Source: Actibacterium pelagium (GTDB taxonomy: Bacteria > Pseudomonadota > Alphaproteobacteria > Rhodobacterales > Rhodobacteraceae). Taken from it: a DNA stretch of 64,000 bases. The notes under the pieces were generated by a model that was not told the DNA's origin, made no database searches, and saw only the letters and a list, made by a program, of their open reading frames with translations. The stretch lies in assembly GCF_002285415.1 (NCBI RefSeq), contig NZ_NSBU01000006.1, positions 310,001 through 374,000 on the forward strand, read 5' to 3'. Positions 1 to 7,799 of the stretch are shown in pieces. Position 1 is the first letter of the stretch; each line of letters begins with the position of its first letter. The translations under genes were made by a program, and so were the position numbers.

Positions 1-776
1 ACGATGGCGGAGGGTTGCAGATGCGCGATCTGTTCCCGCAACCAGTCTGCAGCAGCGGGGGTTTTCAGTGACGGGGCGAAGGCCCCGAAGGCCGCGAAAC
101 CTTTGTCGCGCAATGCTTTGATCAAGGCGTCTACGGGCGCAGTGTCGGCCGATGTCAGGTACGAGCGATAGTAGGTGACCAACGCCAATGGTTTGGTGTC
201 AGGGTTGATCTCTGACATCGCGCCGTCTTCGGGGGTGTAGAAACCGTAGTCGGGGACAGATTTCTTGCCGATGACGGGTTTGGCGTAAAGCCCTGCGGCC
301 AATGCCAGTTGCGCCAATGCGGCTTGGGCGGCAACCGCCCCGCCGGTGTCGCACAGCGCCTGCAAACGGCGCAGCGTGCTGACGGGCAGGGTGGATAGCT
401 CGTCCAGCGCCGGATCCTCGCGCCCATCTGCGGGTAGCACGGCCAGCGCGATGTTGTTGCGACGGGCGAGATCTTGCAGCTGCATGAGCCCGTAAGACCA
501 ATAGCTCTCGCCACCAATCAAACGAACCAGAATGCCCTTGGCCGCATGCAGTGTGTTTTCGACGTAGGTGTCGACCGAGACCGGGTGGCGCAGGGCCACG
601 ATATTGGCCAAGCGACAAGAGGGCAGGTCGCCCTCTGCCCGATGCCAGCCCGCCTGAAATGCACCAAGATCACTGTCGGAATAGGACAACACGACCAGAT
701 CGGCCGGGTCCTGGCCGAGGTCAAAGGGCGTGTCGGTTTCCTCCAGCCCGTGGGATTCACGGAAGATAACGTGCAT
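1..776 (-). CDS. cobN: Cobaltochelatase subunit CobN (N-terminal part, gene cut by window edge)
   Basis: Large subunit of the aerobic, ATP-dependent cobaltochelatase that, with CobS and CobT chelatase subunits, inserts cobalt into hydrogenobyrinic acid a,c-diamide in the cytoplasm. About 258 codons are visible; the family is usually over 1,000 residues, so most of the gene lies left of the window. The start is ATG at 776, giving MHVIFRESHGLEE, the usual CobN N-terminus, followed by DLVVLSYSDSDLGAF. It lies 9 bases downstream of cobW and is the third gene of the riboswitch-led unit DUF1636-cobW-cobN. No frameshift is seen in the visible part. The identity rests on the N-terminal sequence and the cobW neighbour. 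Confidence 0.9.
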   Translation of the reverse strand, partial: MHVIFRESHGLEETDTPFDLGQDPADLVVLSYSDSDLGAFQAGWHRAEGDLPSCRLANIVALRHPVSVDTYVENTLHAAKGILVRLIGGESYWSYGLMQLQDLARRNNIALAVLPADGREDPALDELSTLPVSTLRRLQALCDTGGAVAAQAALAQLALAAGLYAKPVIGKKSVPDYGFYTPEDGAMSEINPDTKPLALVTYYRSYLTSADTAPVDALIKALRDKGFAAFGAFAPSLKTPAAADWLREQIAHLQPSAI

Positions 777-785
777 GTGCTGGCT

Positions 786-1820
786 TTAGGCCTCCAGGAT
801 CTCGCGGATCTTCGCGGCGTCGATATGATCGTGTTCAGCGATGACCACCAGATGGGTCTGGCGCGGCGCATCGCCCCATGGTTTGTCGTATTGCGCGCGC
901 AGACGCTCGCCCACGGCTTGAACCAGCATGCGCATCGGCTTGCCTTCGACCGCGACGTAGCCTTTGACACGAAGGACGTTCAGCTCTTGCGCCAGACGGA
1001 TGATGTTGGCTTGCAAGGCGTCCGGGTCGACGACCTCTCCCATCTCGACGACGATCGTGTCGAAGTCGTCATGTTCATGGTCGTGGTGACCGTCGTGATG
1101 GCTGGGGCGCGCGTCAAGATCGTCTTCGGCGGCGGCCCCCAGCCCAAGGATCAGGCGGGGATCGATGTTGCCGTCGGTGACGGCGATCTTGGGCAGGTTG
1201 CGCGGGGTTTCTGCATCCACGACCGCTTGAGCCTTGGCCATGGTCTCTTCGTCGACAAGGTCGGCCTTGGTCATCAGAACGATATCGGCGCAGGCGATCT
1301 GGTCTTCAAAGACTTCGGACAACGGGGTGTCGTGATCCAAGCTGTCATCCGCTTCACGCTGGGCTTGAACGGCGTCGACATCCGTGGCGAACTGACCTTT
1401 GGCGACGGCCTCAGCATCGGCCAAAGCAATCACGCCATCAACGGTGATGCGCGAACGGATCGCGGGCCAGTCAAACGCTTTCAGCAGTGGTTTAGGCAGG
1501 GCAAGACCGGAGGTTTCGATCAGGATATGCTCGGGCGCCTGAGGCATGGCCATCAGCGCTTCGATCGTCGGAATGAAATCATCGGCTACGGTGCAGCAGA
1601 TGCAGCCGTTCGCCAGTTCCATGATGTTCTCTGCCGGGCAGTTCTCATCCGCGCAGGATTTCAGGATCTCTCCATCGACGCCGACGGTGCCGAACTCGTT
1701 GACCAAAACGGCAAGGCGTTTGCCTTGCGGGTTCAGCATCAGGTTGCGGATCAGAGTGGTTTTGCCCGAGCCGAGGAAGCCGGTGATCACGGTGACGGGG
1801 ATTTTGGACAGGTCGGTCAT
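786..1820 (-). CDS. cobW: Cobalamin biosynthesis GTPase/metallochaperone CobW
   Basis: COG0523 G3E-family GTPase of 344 residues. Starting at ATG 1820 the protein opens MTDLSKIPVTVITGFLGSGK, with the P-loop at about residues 14-22, and carries the GCICC (CxCC) metal-binding motif near residue 74. A His/Asp-rich stretch (SHHDGHHDHEHDDFD) sits between the GTPase and CobW C-terminal domains and could bind metal. The family delivers metal; next to cobN the metal is presumed to be cobalt. The start is fixed by an ATGA overlap with the upstream DUF1636 gene, which is preferred over a longer in-frame extension. Control is by the cobalamin riboswitch upstream of the operon. Confidence 0.93.
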   Translation of the reverse strand: MTDLSKIPVTVITGFLGSGKTTLIRNLMLNPQGKRLAVLVNEFGTVGVDGEILKSCADENCPAENIMELANGCICCTVADDFIPTIEALMAMPQAPEHILIETSGLALPKPLLKAFDWPAIRSRITVDGVIALADAEAVAKGQFATDVDAVQAQREADDSLDHDTPLSEVFEDQIACADIVLMTKADLVDEETMAKAQAVVDAETPRNLPKIAVTDGNIDPRLILGLGAAAEDDLDARPSHHDGHHDHEHDDFDTIVVEMGEVVDPDALQANIIRLAQELNVLRVKGYVAVEGKPMRMLVQAVGERLRAQYDKPWGDAPRQTHLVVIAEHDHIDAAKIREILEA

Positions 1821-2179
1821 TTGGTCTCCTGCGGAGGAATGCGGGCAAGGGATTGTTTGCGGAAAATCACGGGGCGCTCGCGCCACGGCACAAGGCCATC
1901 GTCGGTCGCGTCATAGGCTTTGGCACCGGCAAGGATGTCTTCGACATGGTCCAGCGTCAGGTGGCCGTAGACATAGGTCCATTTCTCGTCGCCCCCGGAC
2001 AGAACCATCGAGCAACCGTTATCGCAGGCCGACAGGCATTCGACAGGGCGGATGGTGACGCCGTCAGGCAGGTCTGCCGCCAGCGCATCATAAAGCTTTT
2101 TGCCGGGGCGATCGCCATCGGCTTCGACAGGACGTCCGGCACGGCAAGTGGTGCAGACAGTCAATACGGTTCCGGCCAT
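1817..2179 (-). CDS. DUF1636 family small cysteine-containing protein
   Basis: A 120-residue protein opening MAGTVLTVCTTCRAG, with a second cysteine group ECLSACDNGCS near residues 48-58. The spacing resembles thioredoxin-like [2Fe-2S] ferredoxins, so metal or cluster binding is likely. DUF1636 proteins are often encoded beside cobW in cobalamin clusters; the biochemical role is unknown. It is the first gene after the riboswitch and overlaps cobW by 4 bases. ATG 2179 is preferred to the TTG just upstream because an AGAGG ribosome-binding site precedes it. That site lies inside a small hairpin (CAAAG-AGG-CTTTG), which may matter for translation. Confidence 0.85.
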   Translation of the reverse strand: MAGTVLTVCTTCRAGRPVEADGDRPGKKLYDALAADLPDGVTIRPVECLSACDNGCSMVLSGGDEKWTYVYGHLTLDHVEDILAGAKAYDATDDGLVPWRERPVIFRKQSLARIPPQETK

Positions 2180-2274
2180 CAAAGCCTCTTTGTCTTTGGA
2201 CGTGGGGATTGCCAGCGCGGACCATCGGACCTGTCACCGACGCGAAACACCCCGTTCGCCCGTTGCGGTTTGGT

Positions 2275-2440
2275 GCTGGCAGGTCTCCCGGCTTGCAAGG
2301 TGGCTTGGCCCGGGCCCCGGCCTTCCCGACATTGGTCAGTGGCGCGTGGGACCCATCCTTGGTCACGGTCGCGGGGGCGGCTGCGCTTGGGCCAAAAGCC
2401 TATCGCATTCCCTCTTCGCCTGTCATAGACAGGAACCAGC
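2275..2440 (-). promoter_or_regulatory. Cobalamin (AdoCbl) riboswitch
   Basis: On the minus strand the leader shows the main elements of the B12 riboswitch: GCTGG (2440-2436) pairing with CCAGC (2279-2275) as P1, a CTGTC/GACAG hairpin, the GCGAAGAGGGAATGCGAT element, the GCCACTG element (2343-2337), and the B12 box AGCCGGGAGACCTGCC (2293-2278). It precedes DUF1636-cobW-cobN, so cobalamin would repress cobalt chelation. The expression platform is presumably 2180-2274, where no classic terminator is obvious, which suggests control of translation. Confidence 0.92.
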
Positions 2441-2441
2441 G

Positions 2442-2459
2442 ATGCCTCACCTGAGGCAT
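2442..2459. repeat. 18-bp inverted repeat between riboswitch and cobO
   Basis: ATGCCTCA-CC-TGAGGCAT: 8-bp arms around a 2-base centre, lying immediately upstream (minus sense) of the riboswitch and 32 bases from the cobO start. A TTGACA-like hexamer on the minus strand (2477-2472) flanks it. The location in a divergent control region suits an operator, or a hairpin at the 5' end of the leader transcript. The binding protein, if any, is unknown. Confidence 0.5.
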
Positions 2460-2491
2460 GACCCCCCTGCTTGTCAAGCGAAGGATGCGCC

Positions 2492-3112
2492 ATGACCGAC
2501 CCAGTTAAGAGCGATGAGGCCCGCCACGCCACCAAGATGGCCAAGAAGAAGGCCGCCCGCGACAAGATCATGGCCACCAAAGAAGGCGAGAAAGGCCTGA
2601 TCATCGTCCATACCGGGCCGGGGAAGGGGAAATCCTCGTCCGGATTTGGTATGATTCTGCGCTGTATCGCCCATGACATGCCTTGCGCTGTGGTGCAGTT
2701 CATCAAGGGCGCGTGGAACACTGGCGAGCGCACGCTGATCGAAGAGAAGTTCCCGGATCTTTGCCAGTTCTATGCCATGGGCGAAGGGTTCACATGGGAA
2801 ACTCAGGACAAAGCACGCGATATCGCGGCGGCAGCAAAGGGCTGGGAAAAGGCCAAGGAACTGATCCGCGACGAGCGCAACAAGATGGTCCTTCTGGACG
2901 AGATCAATATCGCGCTGCGCTATGACTATCTGGATATCAACGAAGTGGTTGAATTCCTCGTGGAAGAGAAACCCGCGATGACCCATGTCGTTCTGACTGG
3001 CCGCAACGCCAAAGAAGAACTGATCGAGATCGCCGATCTTGTGACAGAGATGACCTTGGTCAAACACCCGTTTCGCTCCGGCATCAAGGGACAAAAGGGC
3101 GTGGAGTTCTGA
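2492..3112 (+). CDS. cobO: Cob(I)yrinic acid a,c-diamide adenosyltransferase CobO
   Basis: ATP:corrinoid adenosyltransferase of the CobO/CobA/BtuR type, 206 residues, attaching the 5'-deoxyadenosyl group to the reduced corrin. The Walker-A-like motif HTGPGKGKSSSGFG lies at residues 40-53, followed by the usual FIKGAWNTGE, FTWETQD and VLLDEIN segments. ATG 2492 is preferred to an upstream GTG-type extension because AAGGA stands 6-7 bases before it and MTDPVKSDEARH is a normal CobO start. First gene of the plus-strand unit with two Lin0512 genes and cobQ; its stop overlaps the next ATG by one base (TGATG). Confidence 0.95.
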   Translation: MTDPVKSDEARHATKMAKKKAARDKIMATKEGEKGLIIVHTGPGKGKSSSGFGMILRCIAHDMPCAVVQFIKGAWNTGERTLIEEKFPDLCQFYAMGEGFTWETQDKARDIAAAAKGWEKAKELIRDERNKMVLLDEINIALRYDYLDINEVVEFLVEEKPAMTHVVLTGRNAKEELIEIADLVTEMTLVKHPFRSGIKGQKGVEF

Positions 3113-3459
3113 TGGTCAAGAAGCGTCTTCTAACCGAGTTCGGCATGGGCACCAGCCTGCGCCGCCAGGACTATACCGAGGCCGCAGTGCGCGGTCTGCG
3201 TGATGCGCTGTGGCACAACTCGATTAACTTGGCAGAGCTGTTTGGCCGCCCCAAGGGCGACATGCTGATTGATGTCGAGGTCGGTGTGCAGCAGCCCGAT
3301 CAGATCGACGAAGACGCGCTGTTGGCTGAATTTCCATATGGCCAGCCCTCTTTGAAGGTTGTCAAAGGTGGGCTGGATGTGCCGCGCCCGGATGGCAACC
3401 CGACTGTGATTGCCAATGTCGCGATTTCGGTTTCCTTCGAGATGGGGGAAGAGGCATGA
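3112..3459 (+). CDS. Lin0512 family protein, copy 1
   Basis: A 115-residue protein of the Lin0512 family, recognised by the LLTEFGMGTSL start, the DYTEAAVRGLRDALWHNSI helix, the DVEVGVQQPDQID segment and the EFPYGQPSLKVVKGGLDVP segment. No enzymatic function is established. It directly overlaps cobO and by 4 bases (ATGA) a second family member, so all three are probably translated together. Its place between cobO and cobQ points to a role in corrinoid metabolism or handling, but this is inference from context. No signal peptide or membrane segment is visible. Confidence 0.82.
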   Translation: MVKKRLLTEFGMGTSLRRQDYTEAAVRGLRDALWHNSINLAELFGRPKGDMLIDVEVGVQQPDQIDEDALLAEFPYGQPSLKVVKGGLDVPRPDGNPTVIANVAISVSFEMGEEA

Positions 3460-3800
3460 GCGATCGGCGGTTCATCATCGAAATGGGTATGGGCAATGAC
3501 CAATACGGTCAGGACTATACCAAGGCTGCAGCCCGCGCGATCGAGGACGCGATCCGACACAGCTCGATCCCGATGTTTGGCGCGCTTGGCATGGATCACT
3601 CTCAAATGCGAGTGCAGGTCACCGTCGGCGTACAAGAGCCTGACAAGGTTGATTGCGCTGTGCTGGCGGCAAAGCTGCCTCGTGGGCAGGCCACCGTGAC
3701 AGCGACCTTCGGGGGGCTGAATGTCACCAATCCAGACGATGGCAATGTGATCGTCATTGCAAGCGCCGCGGTCGAGGCGTTTTTGCCGTTTCAGGGCTGA
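3456..3800 (+). CDS. Lin0512 family protein, copy 2
   Basis: A 114-residue paralogue of the preceding gene, with the same layout: FIIEMGMGNDQYGQDYTKAA, a helix DAIRHSSIPMF, VTVGVQEPDKVD, LPRGQATVTATFGGL and a C-terminal VIVIASAAVE strand. The two copies are clearly divergent, suggesting an old duplication and possibly a heterodimer. It overlaps copy 1 by 4 bases, and cobQ starts 3 bases after its stop. Function unknown; cytoplasmic. Confidence 0.82.
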   Translation: MSDRRFIIEMGMGNDQYGQDYTKAAARAIEDAIRHSSIPMFGALGMDHSQMRVQVTVGVQEPDKVDCAVLAAKLPRGQATVTATFGGLNVTNPDDGNVIVIASAAVEAFLPFQG

Positions 3801-3803
3801 CCC

Positions 3804-5252
3804 ATGACGCGCGCGGTCATGATCCAGGGGGCGGGCTCGAATGTGGGCAAGTCCTTGCTGGTGGCGGGGCTTTGCCGTGCCGCACGTAAGCGCGGGCTGA
3901 AGGTAGCGCCGTTCAAGCCGCAAAATATGTCCAACAATGCAGCCGTCACCGCCGACGGGGGCGAGATTGGTCGTGCGCAGGCCTTGCAGGCGCTTGCATG
4001 CGGGTTGGAGCCCATCACGGATATGAACCCCGTACTGCTGAAGCCCGAAACCGATACCGGCTCTCAGGTGATCGTACAGGGTAAGCGCCTGACGACGGTG
4101 CGGGCGCGCGACTACGCGGCGCTGAAACCGCAATTGATGAACTCAGTCTTAGACAGCTTCCATCGCCTTAAGGCCGAAAACGATCTGGTGATTGTCGAAG
4201 GCGCGGGTAGCCCGGCAGAGGTGAACCTGCGCAAAGGCGATATCGCCAATATGGGGTTTGCGCGGGCTGCGGATGTGCCGGTTGTTCTGGCAGGGGACAT
4301 CGACCGGGGTGGCGTAATTGCCCAGATGGTCGGAACGCAGGCCGTTCTGGACGCGGGCGATGAGGCCCAGATCGCGGGCTTCCTGATCAACAAGTTTCGG
4401 GGCGACCCACGGCTGTTCGATGATGGTTTCGCCCTGATTGAACAGCGGACGGGTTGGGCAGGTTTCGGCGTTCTCCCTTATTTCGATGCTGCCCATAAAC
4501 TGCCGGCCGAGGACGCGCTTGATCTGTCCAGCCGTGCTTCGGATGGCAAATTGCACGTCGCCTGTCTGGTCCTGTCGCGCATTGCCAATTTCGATGATCT
4601 GGATCCGCTTGGACAAGAGCCAGAGGTGAAGCTGACCATGGTTCGGGCCGGAGAGCCGATCCCGGGGGATGTTGATCTGGTGATCCTACCGGGCAGCAAG
4701 TCAACCCGAGGTGACTTGGCCTTCCTGCGGGAACAAGGCTGGGACATTGACCTGTCTGCACATGTACGGCGCGGCGGTTTTGTTCTGGGGATTTGCGGTG
4801 GCTACCAGATGCTTGGTCAGTTGATCCGTGATCCAGAAGGCATCGAAGGCCCGGCGGGTGAGATGCCGGGGCTGGGCCTGCTGGACGTCGCCACGACGAT
4901 GACGCCTGACAAACGCCTGACCCGCGTCACCGCCAAACACGCGGCCAGCGGTTCAAACGTTCAAGGCTATGAAATCCACATTGGGCGCACCGATGGCGCG
5001 GACCGGGCCCGACCTTTCGCCTATGTCGACGGCCAGCCCGAAGGCGCCGTGTCGGCGAATGGAAAGATCATTGGCAGCTACCTTCACGGCCTTTTCTCTG
5101 ACGACGGGTTCCGGTCAGAGTTTCTTGACACTCTTGGTGTCAGTGCGGGGTCTCTTGCTTATGGTGCCGAGGTCGAAAAGACGCTCGACGCGCTAGCGGA
5201 TCACATGGAAGCAAACATTGATGTCGATGGCTTGTTGAAGGTCGCGCGCTGA
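3804..5252 (+). CDS. cobQ: Cobyric acid synthase CobQ
   Basis: Glutamine- and ATP-dependent amidase of 482 residues that amidates the b, d, e and g side chains of adenosylcobyrinic acid a,c-diamide. The N-terminal dethiobiotin-synthetase-like ATPase opens [17 protein letters not shown], with QNMSNNA near residue 40 and [12 protein letters not shown] near 133. The C-terminal class I glutamine amidotransferase domain has [11 protein letters not shown], the nucleophile-elbow motif [10 protein letters not shown] (about residue 330) and a C-terminal SYLHGLF motif with the catalytic His. Length is normal. It closes the cobO unit, converging on bluB with a 10-base gap. Confidence 0.96.
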   Translation: MTRAVMIQGAGSNVGKSLLVAGLCRAARKRGLKVAPFKPQNMSNNAAVTADGGEIGRAQALQALACGLEPITDMNPVLLKPETDTGSQVIVQGKRLTTVRARDYAALKPQLMNSVLDSFHRLKAENDLVIVEGAGSPAEVNLRKGDIANMGFARAADVPVVLAGDIDRGGVIAQMVGTQAVLDAGDEAQIAGFLINKFRGDPRLFDDGFALIEQRTGWAGFGVLPYFDAAHKLPAEDALDLSSRASDGKLHVACLVLSRIANFDDLDPLGQEPEVKLTMVRAGEPIPGDVDLVILPGSKSTRGDLAFLREQGWDIDLSAHVRRGGFVLGICGGYQMLGQLIRDPEGIEGPAGEMPGLGLLDVATTMTPDKRLTRVTAKHAASGSNVQGYEIHIGRTDGADRARPFAYVDGQPEGAVSANGKIIGSYLHGLFSDDGFRSEFLDTLGVSAGSLAYGAEVEKTLDALADHMEANIDVDGLLKVAR

Positions 5253-5262
5253 GGTTTCGGGC

Positions 5263-5886
5263 CTACCGAAAATCCCATTCCCGTCGGGTGTTTTCCTGCC
5301 ACCCTTTGCGGTGCAGCAGCGGCGTGTCGTCCTCGAATTCGGGGTAGCCGATACAGAGATAGGCCGTGAACACCCAGTTTTCAGGGGCGTCCACGATCTT
5401 GGTGACGCGATCAGGATCAAGGATCGACAGCATGCCAACACCAAGGTTCAGGCTGCGGGCGGTAAGCCACATAGCAAAGATCGCCATGGCGGTGGACTGC
5501 TGCAATGTCTCGGGCATGGTGCGCCGCCCCAACCTGCGGCCTGCTTCCGGATCAACCGCGGTGAAGACCGCCAGTTGTTCGGGCGCGTTGTCCAGACCCG
5601 CCAATTTCAGCTTCAGATACTCAACTCGGGTTGCCGGGTCATAACTGTCAGCTGCCTCGGAGTTGCATCGCAGGAATTCTTCGCGAATGGCGGCGCGCCG
5701 CTCTGGGCTTTGGATGCGCAAGACGCGCCACGGACGGGCGTTGCCGACAGAGGGCGCGCGCTCGAAGGCGTCTTGAAGCATCTCGAAGGTTTCAGGCGGG
5801 ATCGGATCGGTCCGGAAATGGCGGGTGTCGCGGCGCCATGTCAGGATGTCTTCCAACGTCTGCGTGTCTTCGGGGGTGAACTTCAC
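5263..5886 (-). CDS. bluB: 5,6-dimethylbenzimidazole synthase BluB
   Basis: Flavin-destroying nitroreductase-fold enzyme of 207 residues that converts reduced FMN and O2 into 5,6-dimethylbenzimidazole, the lower ligand of B12. Recognisable segments are DILTWRRDTRHFRTDPIP, ERAPSVGNARPWR and a C-terminal AYLCIGYPEFE. The start is set at GTG 5886, which overlaps the cobC stop (GTGA) and has AAGGAGG 7-8 bases upstream; a longer ATG form at 5913 would lie inside cobC and lacks this site. Last gene of the minus-strand bluF-bluE-cobD-cobC-bluB unit. It implies de novo aerobic synthesis of DMB. Confidence 0.95.
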   Translation of the reverse strand: MKFTPEDTQTLEDILTWRRDTRHFRTDPIPPETFEMLQDAFERAPSVGNARPWRVLRIQSPERRAAIREEFLRCNSEAADSYDPATRVEYLKLKLAGLDNAPEQLAVFTAVDPEAGRRLGRRTMPETLQQSTAMAIFAMWLTARSLNLGVGMLSILDPDRVTKIVDAPENWVFTAYLCIGYPEFEDDTPLLHRKGWQENTRREWDFR

Positions 5887-6845
5887 GACAGCGCCTCCTT
5901 CAACCGGTCCCATTCATTGATGGGGCCCGGCAGGCCCAAGCGGATCAGGGTTGGCGACCACGGGAAGATGCGTGACCAAATCTGGTTCTGGGCCAAGGTT
6001 TTCTGGGCCTCTTCCGCCGATGAGGTGTCGTAAAGCCGGAACAACTCTGTCCCGCCGACAAGCGTCCAGCCAGCCTTCGTTGCGATATCGTCCATAATCG
6101 CGGCCTCATTTCGAAGCCTCTCGGTCGTCCGCGCTGCCCATGTCTTGTCGGCTAGGGCCAGCCGCCCAATCTCGATAGCCGGGCCCGAGATGGGCCATGG
6201 GCCTGCAAGTTCTGACAGGCGCGCCAGTGCGGCCTTGGGTCCAAGGATGAAGCCAAGGCGCAAACCGGCCAGACCATAGAACTTGCCGAAGGACCGAAGG
6301 ACGAACAGCCCATCGCGCCCCGCATCGGCAGCCAAAGACAGGTCTGGCTGAGGGTCAGCAAAGCTTTCGTCTACGATCAGAGTGCCAACAGTCTTGGCCA
6401 GTTCCAGCAAGGTCTCTGGCGAGTATCGGTTCCCATCGGGGTTGTTGGGATTCACGACGACGGCCAGTTCGGCGCCCTCTAGTTGGCCCAAGGTCGAGAC
6501 ATCCTGAACCTGCCAGCCAGCCGAAAGCAAAGAGGCACGGTGTTCATTGTATGTCGGGGCCAGAACGCGGGCGTGACCGGTTTCGATCACGGTCGGAAGC
6601 ATCTGGATCGCGGCCTGGGCGCCAGCGACGGGCAGCATCGGGGCCGAAGTGCCATAGGCGGCTTGCGCGGCGGCAATCAGGCCTTCGGTGGCCTGACGTG
6701 TCGGCAGCTTTTGCCAGATGTCGGTCGGAAGGGGCGGAATAGGATAGGGAACGCGGTTGATCCCGGTAGACAGGTCGATCCAGTTTTCCTGTGCGCCACC
6801 AAAGTGACTGACGGCCCAGTCAATGTTTCCGCCGTGATCCCGCAA
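5883..6845 (-). CDS. cobC: L-threonine-O-3-phosphate decarboxylase (CobC/CobD-like aminotransferase fold)
   Basis: PLP-dependent, aminotransferase-fold enzyme of 320 residues supplying (R)-1-aminopropan-2-ol phosphate for the nucleotide-loop arm. It opens MRDHGGNIDWAVSHFGGA, with WIDLSTGINRVPYP, VVVNPNNPDGNRY, LIVDESFADP and the PLP-lysine motif RSFGKFYGLAGLRLGF (Lys near residue 200). The start appears to be TTG at 6845: GGGGAG lies 7 bases upstream, and the nearby ATG at 6850 is out of frame. The gene follows cobD by 15 bases and overlaps bluB by 4. Called cobC in the aerobic naming; the Salmonella counterpart is CobD. Confidence 0.92.
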   Translation of the reverse strand: MRDHGGNIDWAVSHFGGAQENWIDLSTGINRVPYPIPPLPTDIWQKLPTRQATEGLIAAAQAAYGTSAPMLPVAGAQAAIQMLPTVIETGHARVLAPTYNEHRASLLSAGWQVQDVSTLGQLEGAELAVVVNPNNPDGNRYSPETLLELAKTVGTLIVDESFADPQPDLSLAADAGRDGLFVLRSFGKFYGLAGLRLGFILGPKAALARLSELAGPWPISGPAIEIGRLALADKTWAARTTERLRNEAAIMDDIATKAGWTLVGGTELFRLYDTSSAEEAQKTLAQNQIWSRIFPWSPTLIRLGLPGPINEWDRLKEALS

Positions 6846-6860
6846 GTCATCGCTCCCCGT

Positions 6861-7799
6861 TCAGACAAGCGCCATTAGCCCGATCATTGCCGACATGGCA
6901 AGCATGGCGCGGCGGTAAAGCGCCAGCCCACGCCACAGATCAGCAGCTTTCGGGTCGGGGCAAGTTGGGTTCACATAAGGGTCTTCTGTGGGTTTGCCGT
7001 CATATACTCTGGGGCCGGACAGGCGCACGTCAAGGGCACCGGCCATCGCGGCCTCGGGCCAGCCAGCATTGGGTGACCGGTGGTGCCGGGCGTCCTTGAC
7101 CATGACCCGGATCGCGGTGATTGGTCGGGCCGATGTCAGGGCGAACAGAAGGCCGGTCAGACGCGCCGGGACCAGATTGACCAAGTCGTCAAAACGAGCG
7201 GCGGCCCACCCGAAAGCCTCATGTTTTTCGGTTCTGTAGCCGATCATGGAGTCCAAAGTGTTGGCAGCCTTGTAAGCGGCGATTCCCGGCAGTCCCAATA
7301 GCAGGCCCCAGAAGATGGGCGCCGTGATCCCGTCCGAGGTGTTCTCTGCCAGACTTTCGACCGCAGCGCGCGCGATACCGGCCTCGTCCAGTTGCGAAGG
7401 GTCGCGGCCGACGATCATCGCAACTGCGTGGCGGGCGGCTTCAATGTCTCCTGACGCCAAGGGGCGAACGACGGCAGCGACATGATCGTGCATCGACCGT
7501 GTTGCGACCAAAGGCCACGCGAGAATACCTGCGACGACGGCACGCGGCGCACCTTCGGGGATGAGTGATAGAATGGCAAAGGCGATTCCAGAGACCAGCG
7601 TGACAACAAAGGCGGCACATAGAAGTCCCGTCAAGCAGCGGGTTGTCTTGCGCCAACCCGGGCGGTTCAGGGCCTTGTCCAGCCGCGCAATCAGCGCGCC
7701 GATCCATGTCACCGGATGCCCGATCCTACGATAAAGCGGGTCCGGCCAGCCTAGGGCGGCATCAATCGCCAGCGCGATCAGCATGGACAGCGCTGTCAT
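6861..7799 (-). CDS. cobD: Adenosylcobinamide-phosphate synthase CobD (CbiB)
   Basis: Integral membrane protein of 312 residues that joins the aminopropanol (phosphate) arm to adenosylcobyric acid. It has the family opening MLIALAIDAALGWPDPLYRRIGHPVTWIG, AESLAENTSDGITAPIFWGL near residues 147-165, NTLDSMIGYRTEKHEAFGW, and a C-terminal DPYVNP/PDPKAADLWRGLALYRRA segment. Several hydrophobic helices are clear. ATG 7799 overlaps the bluE stop by 4 bases. It sits with bluE (threonine kinase) and cobC (phosphothreonine decarboxylase), which make its substrate. Confidence 0.95.
   Translation of the reverse strand: MTALSMLIALAIDAALGWPDPLYRRIGHPVTWIGALIARLDKALNRPGWRKTTRCLTGLLCAAFVVTLVSGIAFAILSLIPEGAPRAVVAGILAWPLVATRSMHDHVAAVVRPLASGDIEAARHAVAMIVGRDPSQLDEAGIARAAVESLAENTSDGITAPIFWGLLLGLPGIAAYKAANTLDSMIGYRTEKHEAFGWAAARFDDLVNLVPARLTGLLFALTSARPITAIRVMVKDARHHRSPNAGWPEAAMAGALDVRLSGPRVYDGKPTEDPYVNPTCPDPKAADLWRGLALYRRAMLAMSAMIGLMALV

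Noticed and set aside
474-1916. Long plus-strand open frame across cobN and cobW
   Set aside because: It is antisense to two recognised genes, has no family-like sequence, and results from GC-rich third positions.
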